DNA of 64,000 nucleotides from Acidimicrobiia bacterium. GTDB lineage: Bacteria; Actinomycetota; Acidimicrobiia; Spongiisociales; Spongiisociaceae. The notes under the pieces were generated by a model. That model saw only the letters and a program-made list of their open reading frames with translations. It did no database searches and was not told the DNA's origin. The stretch is taken from NCBI GenBank assembly GCA_022827785.1, contig JAJEIM010000027.1:1-64000 (forward strand). The letters run 5' to 3'. A program made the position numbers and the translations under genes. Shown piece by piece: positions 25,103 to 34,887 of this stretch (within the stretch, counting starts at the first letter, position 1; every line of letters begins with the position of its first letter).

Positions 25103-27616
25103 CTACCCGGCGCCGGTGCCCCGCAGGGAGGGGTGGCGAAGTCCCTCGGGCGGCGGGTCCGGAGAGTCCCTCCGCCGGGCGGCAGTGACCAACCAGACGA
25201 CCAGAACGACGAAACCGGCGACGGTCGACGACAGCCCTGCTATCTCCACCCAGGTGTTCTCGAAGCGCAGTTCGACGTCGCTGGCGGTCGGCACCACCAC
25301 CATGAAGGCCGGGGTGGCCCGCCAAGGACCCTCGGCGCCGTATGCGGTCCAGTTGGGGAAGTAGGAGACCTTGATCAGGTGGGGAATACCCACGCCGGTG
25401 GTGGTGAACGACATGCGGTGGTCCTCCAGCACCACATCGGACACCTCCACGTTCGAGTCGGTGGCGATGGGGACGGTGTCGCCCTCCAACTCGGGAGTGA
25501 TCCGCTCCCAGTGCGGGGGACCATCCGCCGCTATCCACTGGTCCACGAGGTCGATGTCCTCGTACCAATCGAGCGCCACGTCCACGAAATCCGGCTCGGT
25601 GTCCTCGGTGAAGATGCCGACCAGGGATGGCACGAGCCTGGTGCCGGGCTCCTCGAAGACCCAGGGCTGGTTGACCGCCACGTCCACCAGAGAGCTCTCG
25701 GGAAGGGAGTAGATCCGGAACGGGGGCGAATCCACCACGAAGGTGAAGCCCGCATGCCGGTCGGCCCTGTCCTTGGCCGCATCGGTGAAGGCCACGTAGT
25801 AGGCCACGTTGAAGAGGCTCATGTGCACGGCGCCCCGCTCGAGGTCGGCGTTGTGGTAGGCCAGCCCGGGAATCGGGTTCGAGGCCGAGCTGCTCATCTC
25901 GGCGCTGTTCAGGAAGTGGAACGGGGTCGTGAGCGAGGACTCGAAGTACAGGCCCTCCATCGAGGGGTGAGTGCCCTCGGTCCAGTAGGGGAACAGCATC
26001 GGCGCCATGGGGGTGCCGTACTTGTTCAGTTCGCTGTTGCCCTCCCAATGGACCCGGCCGGGCGGCAGGGCGTCCACTGCCGCCATCACCCCCTCGTACT
26101 CGGGCCAGCTCGCCTTACCCTCGTATCCGAGGTAGTTCCAGCGCGCCCATGCGCCGACGTAGTTCTCCTCAGAGGCTACGCCCACGAACACGGTTCCGGT
26201 TATGGCCACGCACGCCAGGACGGGAACGACCGTACGGGTAGCCGGCCGCGCCCGGCGTCCCACCAGCCACAGCAGGAGGATCCCCGCCGCCATGAGCAGC
26301 ATGTCCGGACCCGAGATCCGCGCGATCAGCGGCTCCAGCCGCAACGTCCCAACCCAGCCGTCCACACCCTGGAGGTCCCTGGCAGGGTCCCCGATGTCCG
26401 GCCCGAACACCAGCACCAGGACGGCGCCCACGATGCCGGACTGGATCCACCATCTGGGCGTTCGCTCCGGGAGACGGCGGCAGGCCGCCACGGCCAGCAG
26501 TCCGACCGCGATTCCGGCGAAGAGGTGCAGCCCGTAGAACCAGTGAGGAAGTGCCCGGCCGTTCCACAGCTTGGCACCCTGGCTGAGCAGGAAGAAAGCC
26601 GGAATCGGCACCAGCGTCAGGGCAGCCGGCCCCACGGCCCGCCCGGTCCGGCGCAAGGCCATCACCAGCCCGATCACGCCCAGGATGGCCACGGGCCAAA
26701 GTTCCACCGGGACCAGCTCGTCGAACCCCGCCAGGGGCTGCCAGTTCATCTCGGTCGTGTGCCGGAGCCGGATCACCAGCGGCAACGCCCAGAACGCAGT
26801 CAGCATGAACCCCAGCGCCCAGGTCCCCGGCACGATCCACCAGGACAGTCCGGCGCGCTCCCGGCGGACGCCGGTCCGGAGACGCTCGTACCAGTTCGAG
26901 CGACCCACCAGCACGAACAGCGACGCGAACACGACCCCCATGGTCGTGATCACGTGGCATAGAGCCGTCCCCGCCAGCGCGGCGGCCGCTCCCAGGAAGT
27001 ACTTGGTGCTCTGTCCTCTGTCGCCGTGTAACGCCCTGATCAGGCACCCCAGGTAAACGAGCGAGAAGGCGAACGACCATGAATACGAGAACTCTCCGGC
27101 CAGGCTGGAGGCGATGGTCCCACCGAATATGTTGGGGGTCGGGGTCTCCATGAAGGCGTAGGCGCCGCCCGCCGCCGCGGCGACCGCGGCGACCGGGCGA
27201 GCGAACCCCATCGACCGGACGAGGAAATACGTGGCCGGGGCAAGCGCCACCAACCCCACCACCGTCATCGTCTTGAACGCCACCCCGTATGGCAACACCA
27301 GGTCGAGGGCGACGATGGCCAGCGACGGCAGGGGGAAGTAGAAGTAGAAGATCGGGAACCCGGCGAACCAGTGGTTCGACCAACCCATGATCCGGCCGGA
27401 CGGGAGCAGCACATCCCGCAGGTAGGCGGGGCCGAGCACGTGAGCGCCCATGTCACCGCCGGTCGGCGTGTTGGCGACCAGCAAAAGGTGGGGCGCCACC
27501 GCCAGCAGGGTCGCCACCGAGACCATCGCCACCATGACGGCCGAGGTCCGCGCCGACCATGCCCGCGATCGGATCCCGTCTCCCACCGACCGGCGCTGAT
27601 CGGGACTTGCGGTCAT
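25103..27616 (-). CDS. Large polytopic membrane protein, GT-C-like
   Basis: An 837-aa protein with about 12 TM segments in the first ~480 residues, a large extracytoplasmic region (about 480-800) and a last TM (about 800-820). The early loop NTPTGGDMGAHVLGPAYLRD contains an Asp placed as in GT-C glycosyltransferases, and FAGFPIFYFYFPLPSL is typical of YfhO/PTPS-related GT-C-like proteins. It probably handles a lipid-linked sugar at the outer face of the membrane. It is last of a coupled four-gene set: its start overlaps the thioredoxin-like gene by 4 bp. Confidence 0.8.
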   Translation of the reverse strand: MTASPDQRRSVGDGIRSRAWSARTSAVMVAMVSVATLLAVAPHLLLVANTPTGGDMGAHVLGPAYLRDVLLPSGRIMGWSNHWFAGFPIFYFYFPLPSLAIVALDLVLPYGVAFKTMTVVGLVALAPATYFLVRSMGFARPVAAVAAAAGGAYAFMETPTPNIFGGTIASSLAGEFSYSWSFAFSLVYLGCLIRALHGDRGQSTKYFLGAAAALAGTALCHVITTMGVVFASLFVLVGRSNWYERLRTGVRRERAGLSWWIVPGTWALGFMLTAFWALPLVIRLRHTTEMNWQPLAGFDELVPVELWPVAILGVIGLVMALRRTGRAVGPAALTLVPIPAFFLLSQGAKLWNGRALPHWFYGLHLFAGIAVGLLAVAACRRLPERTPRWWIQSGIVGAVLVLVFGPDIGDPARDLQGVDGWVGTLRLEPLIARISGPDMLLMAAGILLLWLVGRRARPATRTVVPVLACVAITGTVFVGVASEENYVGAWARWNYLGYEGKASWPEYEGVMAAVDALPPGRVHWEGNSELNKYGTPMAPMLFPYWTEGTHPSMEGLYFESSLTTPFHFLNSAEMSSSASNPIPGLAYHNADLERGAVHMSLFNVAYYVAFTDAAKDRADRHAGFTFVVDSPPFRIYSLPESSLVDVAVNQPWVFEEPGTRLVPSLVGIFTEDTEPDFVDVALDWYEDIDLVDQWIAADGPPHWERITPELEGDTVPIATDSNVEVSDVVLEDHRMSFTTTGVGIPHLIKVSYFPNWTAYGAEGPWRATPAFMVVVPTASDVELRFENTWVEIAGLSSTVAGFVVLVVWLVTAARRRDSPDPPPEGLRHPSLRGTGAG

Positions 27617-27993
27617 GCCCGCATCTTCCGGACCGCCCTCCGCAGGGCCATGGGCCTCGGTACCTGGACGAACGAAGCCACCTGCCTGCCGTCCGCGCCG
27701 ACCACCGCGCCCACCGGTATCTCGTCCACCCCTACCCGGGTCAGGAGGTCGGGATGCTCCTCCCAGCTCCGCTCGGTAAAGCCCGACTCACCCAGCACCT
27801 CGCGGTAGGCGAGCCGGGCCGCATCACACGCGTCACACCCGGCGGCGGTGAACAGGTAGACACCGGGACCGTCGAGGTTCCCTTCGACGTAAAGGGGGTT
27901 GCGGGGCCGTTTCGGACGGAAACCGGCCACGGCCGCCACCACTCCGGCCGCCGCCAGGACCACCAGCAGACGAACCACGAACCCGTCAGCCAA
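27613..27993 (-). CDS. Membrane-anchored thioredoxin-like protein
   Basis: A 126-aa protein with one N-terminal TM (LLVVLAAAGVVAAVAGF). The thioredoxin/glutaredoxin-like part has GVYLFTAAGCDACDAARLAY (CxxC: CDAC, about 53-56) and the cis-Pro region VDEIPVGAVV. It is probably a thiol-disulfide protein facing outward. It is coupled by short overlaps both to the DUF5719-type gene before it and the GT-C-like gene after it. Confidence 0.8.
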   Translation of the reverse strand: MADGFVVRLLVVLAAAGVVAAVAGFRPKRPRNPLYVEGNLDGPGVYLFTAAGCDACDAARLAYREVLGESGFTERSWEEHPDLLTRVGVDEIPVGAVVGADGRQVASFVQVPRPMALRRAVRKMRA

Positions 27994-29290
27994 TCGGGAT
28001 CGCCCCCGAGAACATGGCGCGCCCGGGAGCGGCCGCCAGCCATCCCACCGTCATAGGGCCGTCGGACGTGACCCGAACGCCGGCTACCTCCGGATCGGCG
28101 ATATGGACGGTGCGCACAGAGTTGGCGGGGATCCCGATCACGTTGGTCCTGGTCCTCCCTTGGGGGGTGAGCGTCCGGTAGCTGACGGTCAACTCGGTGA
28201 CCCCGGCGTTGAGGAGCCTGAGCCGGCTTCCGGACGAGACCACTCCGGGCCCAGGTACCAGCCATCCGGTAGCCGTGGTCCGAGCCCCGACGGTCGCCGC
28301 GACGCCGGTCTCCGAGCGGGCCACGACGGCCGCGCCGAAGGGACCGTCGCCTGTCACCCGCACGCCGAACCCGGAAGAGCTCAACCCCTCGAGGGACACC
28401 CGCGCCTGCCCGGGCCCCTCGACACGACCCTCCTGGGTGGGGAGCAGCCCACCGGATTCGTCGAAGACCTCGACCAGGAAGTTGACCGGAATGGAGGCTT
28501 CATTGGTCAGGACCAGGTCACTCCGTAGCCCGACCGCGCCCGCTACCGGGAACTCCCAGCCGTCACCGGCGCCGGATCCGGGCCAGACCGCCGAATCCGC
28601 GCCCGTATCGAGCACCATCACCGGAATGACCGATCCCATGACCGGTCGGACGACAATCGACAGTGATTCCCGGCGGGGAAGTAACTCATCGAGCGCCACG
28701 ACCCGGGTGCGCCGGGCCGGAACCGTCAACCCCTCCAGCGCTTCTCCTGCCTCGATACCCAACTCGCTGAATGCCCATAGGTCGACTCGGGCGTCGGCGG
28801 TGAAGGGGTTGAAGAGCCGGAGGACAAGGCTCTCGCCTTCGATCGTGGAACCTCCCGGCAGATGCCAGGAGTCCGGAATCGTCCCGGAGCAGAGGTCACC
28901 CGCCAGCAGACCCTCACCTGCGGCCACGACGCCGACCGCGCCCCCGTTCCCGGAGAACTCGACCAGCGCAGAACTGGCGCCGACCTGACGCGGGTTCTCG
29001 ACCCTGGCCGCCGTATTCGAGTCGGTCCGTCCCGATATGCGGTCCTCCACCGAGCCGCCCTCGAGGAAAGAAAGATCGAAACCGGCCGGACCCTCTCCCA
29101 GCACGCTGTACGCCGAGCTCCTGAGGCTGTCAGAACGCGACCAAGGACAGTGAGCGAAATGGGATACCCCACCGGTCGGCGCCTCCGACCGGCTGATCTC
29201 GGCGATCGGAACCGGCGGCCCCGGAGCCGGTAGCGCGGCCACGACGACTACGGCGAGGGCCACCAAGACCAGACCGAGTATGCGGGTCAT
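27986..29290 (-). CDS. DUF5719-type secreted protein
   Basis: A 434-aa protein with an N-terminal signal or anchor (ILGLVLVALAVVVVAALPAP). The rest is a beta-rich extracellular region: VLRLFNPFTADARVDLWAFS, VPARRTRVVALDELLPRRES and RLRLLNAGVTELTVSYRTLT. This resembles DUF5719 proteins, which in actinobacteria are encoded beside a large GT2/GT-C glycosyltransferase near the cell-wall cluster, as here (4-bp overlap). Function unknown; surface glycan assembly is inferred. Confidence 0.75.
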   Translation of the reverse strand: MTRILGLVLVALAVVVVAALPAPGPPVPIAEISRSEAPTGGVSHFAHCPWSRSDSLRSSAYSVLGEGPAGFDLSFLEGGSVEDRISGRTDSNTAARVENPRQVGASSALVEFSGNGGAVGVVAAGEGLLAGDLCSGTIPDSWHLPGGSTIEGESLVLRLFNPFTADARVDLWAFSELGIEAGEALEGLTVPARRTRVVALDELLPRRESLSIVVRPVMGSVIPVMVLDTGADSAVWPGSGAGDGWEFPVAGAVGLRSDLVLTNEASIPVNFLVEVFDESGGLLPTQEGRVEGPGQARVSLEGLSSSGFGVRVTGDGPFGAAVVARSETGVAATVGARTTATGWLVPGPGVVSSGSRLRLLNAGVTELTVSYRTLTPQGRTRTNVIGIPANSVRTVHIADPEVAGVRVTSDGPMTVGWLAAAPGRAMFSGAIPIG

Positions 29291-32073
29291 ACCGGTTGCT
29301 CCCCGGCCTCACGCCTGGCACGCACCAGCGACAGGCCCGCCAGGAGGATCACCACGGCACCTGCCGCCCGCGCCTGGAACCGGAAGGAATCCACCCCTCC
29401 GAAAGTGGCGACTCCCGCCTCGGCCGGCACCCGGTTGGCCCAGCCGTCCTGTTCCCAGGCGCCGGGACCCCACCGGTGGTCGGCATTCTCCGCGATCCGG
29501 ACCGAGCCTCCGAGCTGTTCGCCCGCGTAGTCGGGCGCCACCCACGACCACGCCACCCCCCCGTCGGTCACTGCCCTGTAGGTGGGCACATCGTTCTCCC
29601 ACACCCCGCCGGATTCGCCCACGAAGAGGCCGGCGAGCGGTCGCATATCCAGCTGTGCGTCCAGCACATCCGCGAGAGGGCTGGGACCGGTGGCCGCCAC
29701 CCAGCGGATACCGAACCGCGCCAGCAACTCTCCCGGGCGAAGCTCCTGCCCGGCGATCAACCCGACCAGGGTTTCCTCGAGGACCGCATCTCCCAGCCGC
29801 GCCTCGGGGAGCCAGGCCTGCGGGTAGTCCAGGTTGCCACCTATCAGGCGATACGGCGTGCCGTCCGGCAACACCCGGTGCTCACCAGGAAGGGTTTCCG
29901 GCGGCCCGGTCAGCAGGACCCGGTCGGCACCATGAGAACCGGCCCGGCTGGAGGCGAACGCGAAGGCGCCGAACCGGTCGTCCGGTAGTCCCATACGGCC
30001 GGCCGGGGCCGCGATCAGGGCAGTCAGGCCGACGAGGATGGCTGCCACCATGGCCGCGTAAGCGGGCACAGATCGCAAGAGCGAGACGTCCACGCCGAGT
30101 GAGGCCGGCGCATCCAGAGCACCGGCGACAACCAGCGCCAGGCCGGCGGCGGCGGCAATCAGGCCGGCGGTCGTGGCCTCCTGGCCCGCGCCCAGGGAGC
30201 CGGCCCGCGCCACGAGAAACCCGACCGACCCGATCACGACACCCGTTACGGCAACCGACAGTGGATGGCCACGGGCAACCGCCGTGGCCGCTGCGCCCGC
30301 CACCAGCAGCGGAACGGCCACCCACCAGGACGGATCCGGGTGGAACGGAACCCCGCTCCCGAGCACTTCGGATACCCCGCGACCGCTCAGCCACGGCAAC
30401 AACACCGGCAGGGCGAGCACCGATCCGGCCGCGCCGACGACCAGGGGGCGGCTGCGCCCGGCCACGACCGCCCAGACCAGTCCGAACAGCAGGGGTATCA
30501 CGATCGAGAGCGGGACGAAGGCAGCCGAGACGGCGGTCGCGAGACCGACCCTGGCCAGGCGCCCCGTCCAGCCCCGGCCGGTCTCCGGGTCGGGCGCCAC
30601 CACCCCCGCCAGTGACCAGGGGATCCCACTGAGCGCCAGGATGCCGGGCCAGTAGCCCTCCCCGGCCAGCCACAGCGCCGGGAACCCGGCCACGAACACC
30701 GCCCCGGCTACCAGGCGCGCCCCGCGGCTGAGGCCGAGCCTGCGGACCAGGGCCACCATGCCGGCCACGCCCGAGGCGACCGCGCCCACCGTGAGGATGC
30801 CGGCGGCCCCGGCCCGGTTGCCCAGGAGCAACTGGAGGGCGGCGGTTGCCCCGACCGAAGGATGCATGGGCTCGGGACTGCCCAGACCGCCCAGATGCCA
30901 TCCTCCGGCATAGGCACGCATGGTGTTCCAGGCCGACTCCGCCAGGGGCAGCACATATCCGGTAGCCGGCAGTCCCTCAGCGAGGATGGACCGGGTAAGC
31001 ACCAGGACCAGCGCCACGCCCAGCACTGTCGTGATCACATCCGGTCGCTGCCAGAAGGCCGGCGAGGCGCGATCGTCCGGCTCCTCGTACTCGGCGCCGG
31101 CGCCGAGCAGGGCGCCCAGTTCGGCCGCGACCTCGCGCAACTCCAGCGAGCCGCGGACCTGGAAGCGGAACAGCTCGGCATCGGACTCCATGGAGGTCGT
31201 CGGGGCGCGCCGCCGGGCCTGCAGTGTCGACGGCAGGTAGAGGAGGTTCCAGGCCCAGGTGCGAATCCAATCCACCGGCCCGGTGAGGGAACCCTTCGGG
31301 AGCCGGTAGAGCCAGGTCGCCAGGCCCACCAGGAACAGGGCCGGTAGGGCCCACAGCAGGGTCACAAGTGAGTAGGTCTTGAGCATGGTCCGGAGCCGTC
31401 CGGCCTGCTCCCGCCACGTGGTGGGCCGCTGGGCGCCGCTGGCCCGGCTGAACACCTCCGAGCCCGGGGTCACGATCACCCGGCCGCCCACCACCCGTGC
31501 CCTCTGGCAGATGTCCAGGCCGAAGGACAGGTAGGGCAGGGTGTGATCCAACCCGCCCAGGCCTTCGGCAAGATCCCTTCTGACGAGCAGCGATGCCGGC
31601 TCCAGGAACGCCACGTCCCGGATGACGTCGAACTGCTCCTGATCGATCTCTCCCCTCTCGAGGCCCGTGTACGGGAAACCGAACACATCGGTGGGCCCGC
31701 CCACGGACAGCAGGCGGTCGGGATGGTCGGTGTCGAGCACCTTCGAACCCACCACCGACGCCTCCAGGCTCTCGGCGGCGTCGACCAGCGCCGCCAGGGC
31801 GTCAGGTCGGGCAGTGGTCCGGGAGTCCAGCATCCACAGGTAGTCGACCGGACCCTCCACCATGTCCAGCGCCTCCGACAGCCGGCGGGCAGTCTTGGGC
31901 CGGTCCGCCTCCGGAGCGAAATCCGGACTCCGGTCGGCGATGACCACGACATCCTCGACCTCGTAGACTTGCGGCTCGATGCTTGCCAGCACGTCGGCTA
32001 TGTCGTCTCCCCGGCGGGCCACCACGAGCGCCAGGACGCGCGGCTTGGGTGAGGGAGGAGAGGGTTGGGTCAT
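29287..32073 (-). CDS. GT2 glycosyltransferase fused to polytopic membrane region
   Basis: A 928-aa protein. Residues about 10-230 form a GT2 domain (VLALVVARRGDDIADVLASI, LWMLDSRTTARPDALAALV with a DxRT in the DxD place, and FLEPASLLVRRDLAEGLGGL). About 12 TM helices follow (about 240-760), and an outer domain precedes a final TM (about 895-915). It probably makes or exports a cell-surface polysaccharide. It is first of four minus-strand genes coupled by 4- to 8-bp overlaps, divergent from cofD. Confidence 0.85.
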   Translation of the reverse strand: MTQPSPPSPKPRVLALVVARRGDDIADVLASIEPQVYEVEDVVVIADRSPDFAPEADRPKTARRLSEALDMVEGPVDYLWMLDSRTTARPDALAALVDAAESLEASVVGSKVLDTDHPDRLLSVGGPTDVFGFPYTGLERGEIDQEQFDVIRDVAFLEPASLLVRRDLAEGLGGLDHTLPYLSFGLDICQRARVVGGRVIVTPGSEVFSRASGAQRPTTWREQAGRLRTMLKTYSLVTLLWALPALFLVGLATWLYRLPKGSLTGPVDWIRTWAWNLLYLPSTLQARRRAPTTSMESDAELFRFQVRGSLELREVAAELGALLGAGAEYEEPDDRASPAFWQRPDVITTVLGVALVLVLTRSILAEGLPATGYVLPLAESAWNTMRAYAGGWHLGGLGSPEPMHPSVGATAALQLLLGNRAGAAGILTVGAVASGVAGMVALVRRLGLSRGARLVAGAVFVAGFPALWLAGEGYWPGILALSGIPWSLAGVVAPDPETGRGWTGRLARVGLATAVSAAFVPLSIVIPLLFGLVWAVVAGRSRPLVVGAAGSVLALPVLLPWLSGRGVSEVLGSGVPFHPDPSWWVAVPLLVAGAAATAVARGHPLSVAVTGVVIGSVGFLVARAGSLGAGQEATTAGLIAAAAGLALVVAGALDAPASLGVDVSLLRSVPAYAAMVAAILVGLTALIAAPAGRMGLPDDRFGAFAFASSRAGSHGADRVLLTGPPETLPGEHRVLPDGTPYRLIGGNLDYPQAWLPEARLGDAVLEETLVGLIAGQELRPGELLARFGIRWVAATGPSPLADVLDAQLDMRPLAGLFVGESGGVWENDVPTYRAVTDGGVAWSWVAPDYAGEQLGGSVRIAENADHRWGPGAWEQDGWANRVPAEAGVATFGGVDSFRFQARAAGAVVILLAGLSLVRARREAGEQPV

Positions 32074-32136
32074 GGATGCCCCATTGTGTTACGGAACGAG
32101 CCACAAGACAATAACCGTCACCCCGGATCCCGGCCC

Positions 32137-33072
32137 GTGACACGCCGGGTCGCGCTCCTGTCCGGCGGGGTCGGCGGCGCCCGCCTGGCCCGAGGGTTCG
32201 AGCACCTGGAGGATGTCGAGTCCACAGTGGTGGTGAACGTGGGGGATGACGACACCTTCTACGGGTGGTCGGTGTCCCCGGACGTGGACACGGTGCTCTA
32301 CACGCTGGCAGGGCAGGAAGGGCCACACGGCTGGGGCCGAGCGGGTGACACCTCGGTGCTGATGGACCATCTGGCCGGCCTCGGGGTCGACACCCGCTTC
32401 CGGATCGGCGACGCCGACGCAGCTCTCAATCTCTACCGGACCATGCGGCTACGGGACGGCGATCCCCTCCATGCAGTCACAGCCGACCTGGCCACGATGA
32501 TGGGAGTGCGCTCGACGGTGATTCCCGCAACTGACGATCGGCTCCGGACGGAGGTGCGGACCGGACCCGGCCATTGGATGTCATTCCAGGAGTACTTCGT
32601 GCTGCGAGGCCATCGGGACGAGGTAGCGGAGGTCAGGTTCGCCGGAGAGGCGACGGCCCGGCCCGCGCCAGGGGTGCTGGAGGCGATCGCGGGCGCCGAC
32701 GCGGTGGTGATCGCACCTTCCAACCCTCCGCTCTCCGTCTGGCCCATCCTGGCGGTCCGTGAGATCGCGACGGTGGTGCGTGACGCCCGCCGGGTGATGG
32801 CGGTCAGCCCGCTGTTCGGAGGCCGGGCGCTCAAGGGGCCCGCCGACCGGGTGTTGATCTCGCTGGGCCTCCCGCCGGGCAACGCCGGCGTGGCGGCGGC
32901 CTATCCCGGTCTGATACAGGACCTCTTCATCGACAGCGCCGACGAGGCCGACGTACCCTCCCTTACCGGCTCCGGGTTGTCGGTTCACGCCGGGTCCACC
33001 CGCATTGCGGAGGTAGAGCAGGCGACCGGGTTGGCCCGGCGGATGATGGGCCTGCTGGGAGCCGCCTCGTGA
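32137..33072 (+). CDS. cofD: CofD/FbiA, 2-phospho-L-lactate (or phosphoenolpyruvyl) transferase
   Basis: A 311-aa enzyme adding the phospho-lactyl/PEP moiety to the deazaflavin Fo in F420 synthesis. Visible: RRVALLSGGVGGARLARGFE at the N-terminus, VVNVGDDDTFYGWSVSPDVD for metal and substrate, and VIAPSNPPLSVWPILAV. I start at GTG 32137 since family similarity begins there; the frame is open 72 bp further up. It overlaps cofE by GTGA. In actinobacteria this enzyme uses PEP and needs FbiB to reduce the dehydro-F420; here cofE has no such domain. Confidence 0.95.
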   Translation: MTRRVALLSGGVGGARLARGFEHLEDVESTVVVNVGDDDTFYGWSVSPDVDTVLYTLAGQEGPHGWGRAGDTSVLMDHLAGLGVDTRFRIGDADAALNLYRTMRLRDGDPLHAVTADLATMMGVRSTVIPATDDRLRTEVRTGPGHWMSFQEYFVLRGHRDEVAEVRFAGEATARPAPGVLEAIAGADAVVIAPSNPPLSVWPILAVREIATVVRDARRVMAVSPLFGGRALKGPADRVLISLGLPPGNAGVAAAYPGLIQDLFIDSADEADVPSLTGSGLSVHAGSTRIAEVEQATGLARRMMGLLGAAS

Positions 33073-33770
33073 GCATCTCGATCTTTCCCGTAGGGGGCAT
33101 TCCCGAGGCCGAACCCGGCGATGACGTAGCCGCGATGGTGATCGAGGGACTGGCGGCTTCCGGGCTGGAGCCGACGGACGGGGACGTGCTGGTCGTCACG
33201 CACAAGTTGGTCTCGAAGGCCGAGGGTCGTATCGAGGAGATCGGCGACGATCCGGCGGCTCGCCTCCGGCTCATCGAGCGGGAGGCATCGGCCGTTCTCC
33301 GCCGCCGCGACGAGCTGGTGATCACGGAGACGCATCACGGTTTCGTGTGCGCCAACGCCGGGGTGGACAAGTCCAATGTCCGCCACGGCTCGGCCGTACT
33401 GCTCCCGGTCGACCCCGACCGGTCGGCACGGCGGATCCGGGCCCGTCTCCTGCAAGCCTTAGGCGTGACGATCGGGGTGATCATCACGGACACGTTCGGG
33501 AGGGCGTGGCGCCACGGCCTCACCGATGTGGCGATCGGCGTCGCCGGCATCCCCGCCGTGGTGGACTACCGGGGAACGACCGACACCTACGGCAACATTC
33601 TCGAGGTGACGGAGGTGGCGCTGGCGGACGAGCTGGCCGCTGCGGCCGACCTGGTGATGGGCAAGGCCAAGGGCATCCCCGCCGCCCTGATTCGCGGCGC
33701 GGAGTACCCACCGGCTGAAGGATCGAGCGCCGATCTGGTACGGAGTCCCAACCAGGACATGTTCCGTTGA
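33069..33770 (+). CDS. cofE: CofE, F420-0:gamma-glutamyl ligase
   Basis: A 233-aa enzyme adding gamma-linked glutamates to F420-0. Motifs: LVVTHKLVSKAEGRIEEIGD, VITETHHGFVCANAGVDKSN, VIITDTFGRAWRHGLTDVAI and MGKAKGIPAALIRG. It is of single-domain length; the C-terminal nitroreductase-like domain of mycobacterial FbiB (which reduces dehydro-F420-0) is absent and must be encoded elsewhere or not needed. GTG start inside the cofD stop. Confidence 0.95.
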   Translation: MSISIFPVGGIPEAEPGDDVAAMVIEGLAASGLEPTDGDVLVVTHKLVSKAEGRIEEIGDDPAARLRLIEREASAVLRRRDELVITETHHGFVCANAGVDKSNVRHGSAVLLPVDPDRSARRIRARLLQALGVTIGVIITDTFGRAWRHGLTDVAIGVAGIPAVVDYRGTTDTYGNILEVTEVALADELAAAADLVMGKAKGIPAALIRGAEYPPAEGSSADLVRSPNQDMFR

Positions 33771-33927
33771 CCGCAGACCTGCTGATGCCCCACAAGCGCA
33801 GGCAATCCGCGGCGCCACTGCCCCGACGACGTGGTCAGCCGCGATGAACTAGCCGGCGTCCTGGTCCGTGTGCGGAGCACCGGATTTTCGGCGGGGCGGT
33901 TTTGGCGTTCTTCGGTGTCTGCGGGCG

Positions 33928-34887
33928 CTAGTTCTCGGCGAACCAGGAGACGGTGGCCTTGATGCCTTCTTCCAGGGACGTCCTGGGAATCCAATCCAGA
34001 TCTCGGTGTGCCCGGCTGCACTCGAGGGCGGAACGGGGAACGTCGCCGGGGCGCGGGGGACCTTGGTTCGCTCCGCCACCGAAGCGTGCTTCTCTAGCCA
34101 CCGCCTTGAATACCTCCAGGGTGCTGGTCTCCACACCGGTGCCGATGTTGTAGACACCTCCCCCTCCTCTTTCCCCCGCCAGTACCAGGGCATCCACCAC
34201 GTCCTCGACATACACGTAGTCCCTGGTGTCGGCGCCGGTTCCGAAGATGGTCGGGCGGGTCCTGTCCATACAGGCCCTGGCGAAGATCGCCATCACTCCG
34301 CCCTCGCCCGAGGGATCCTGCCGCGGCCCGTAGATGTTGGCAGGGCGGACGACCGCGTAGTCCAGATCCCGGAAACGCCGCCAGAGTTCCAGGTAACGCT
34401 CGGCCACCAACTTGGAGAGGCCGTACGGTGACTCCGGATGCTCGGGCGTGTCCTCGGGAGTGGGAAGAGGGGCGTCCCTGCCGTAGATGGCACCCCCGGT
34501 GGAGACGAACACCAGCCGGGGCATCCCGGCCAGGCGGGCCGCCTCCAGCAGGTTGAGGGTGCCGGTGATATTGATGTCCGCATCCAGGCCGGGATCGGCC
34601 ACCGAAACCGCCACCGAGGTTTGGGCGGCCAGATGGAAGATCCGATCGGGAGCGAACTTGGTGACCGCGGCGGCCAGATGCTCGGAGCGGATATCCATCT
34701 GATGGATGCTCACTTTCCCGAACCGGCGGGCTTCGGTCAGACGGGACAGGCGGCCGGATGTGAGATCATCCACCACCAGGATCTCCCAGCGGTCCGCAAC
34801 CAGCCGGTCGACCAGGCTCGATCCGAGAAAGCCGGCTCCCCCGGTAACGAGGGCCCGTCCCTGCGTAGGATCCCGGGTCCATATCAT
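33928..34887 (-). CDS. NAD-dependent epimerase, UDP-glucose 4-epimerase-like
   Basis: A 319-aa extended SDR. Rossmann motif VTGGAGFLGSSLV (about 13-25), Asp at DDLTS, the active site SPYGLSKLVAERYLEL (YxxxK, about 150), and NIYGPRQDPSGEGGVMAIF plus RDYVYVEDVVDALV. It probably acts on UDP-glucose or UDP-glucuronate, made by the adjacent UDP-glucose dehydrogenase. Its ATG overlaps the stop of that gene by 4 bp. The frame stays open far upstream in antisense-like sequence, which I reject. Confidence 0.92.
   Translation of the reverse strand: MIWTRDPTQGRALVTGGAGFLGSSLVDRLVADRWEILVVDDLTSGRLSRLTEARRFGKVSIHQMDIRSEHLAAAVTKFAPDRIFHLAAQTSVAVSVADPGLDADINITGTLNLLEAARLAGMPRLVFVSTGGAIYGRDAPLPTPEDTPEHPESPYGLSKLVAERYLELWRRFRDLDYAVVRPANIYGPRQDPSGEGGVMAIFARACMDRTRPTIFGTGADTRDYVYVEDVVDALVLAGERGGGGVYNIGTGVETSTLEVFKAVAREARFGGGANQGPPRPGDVPRSALECSRAHRDLDWIPRTSLEEGIKATVSWFAEN

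Noticed and set aside
25079-26962. Long plus-strand frame opposite the GT-C-like gene
   Set aside because: Low-complexity Gly/His/Arg antisense translation; the minus strand encodes a coherent membrane protein.
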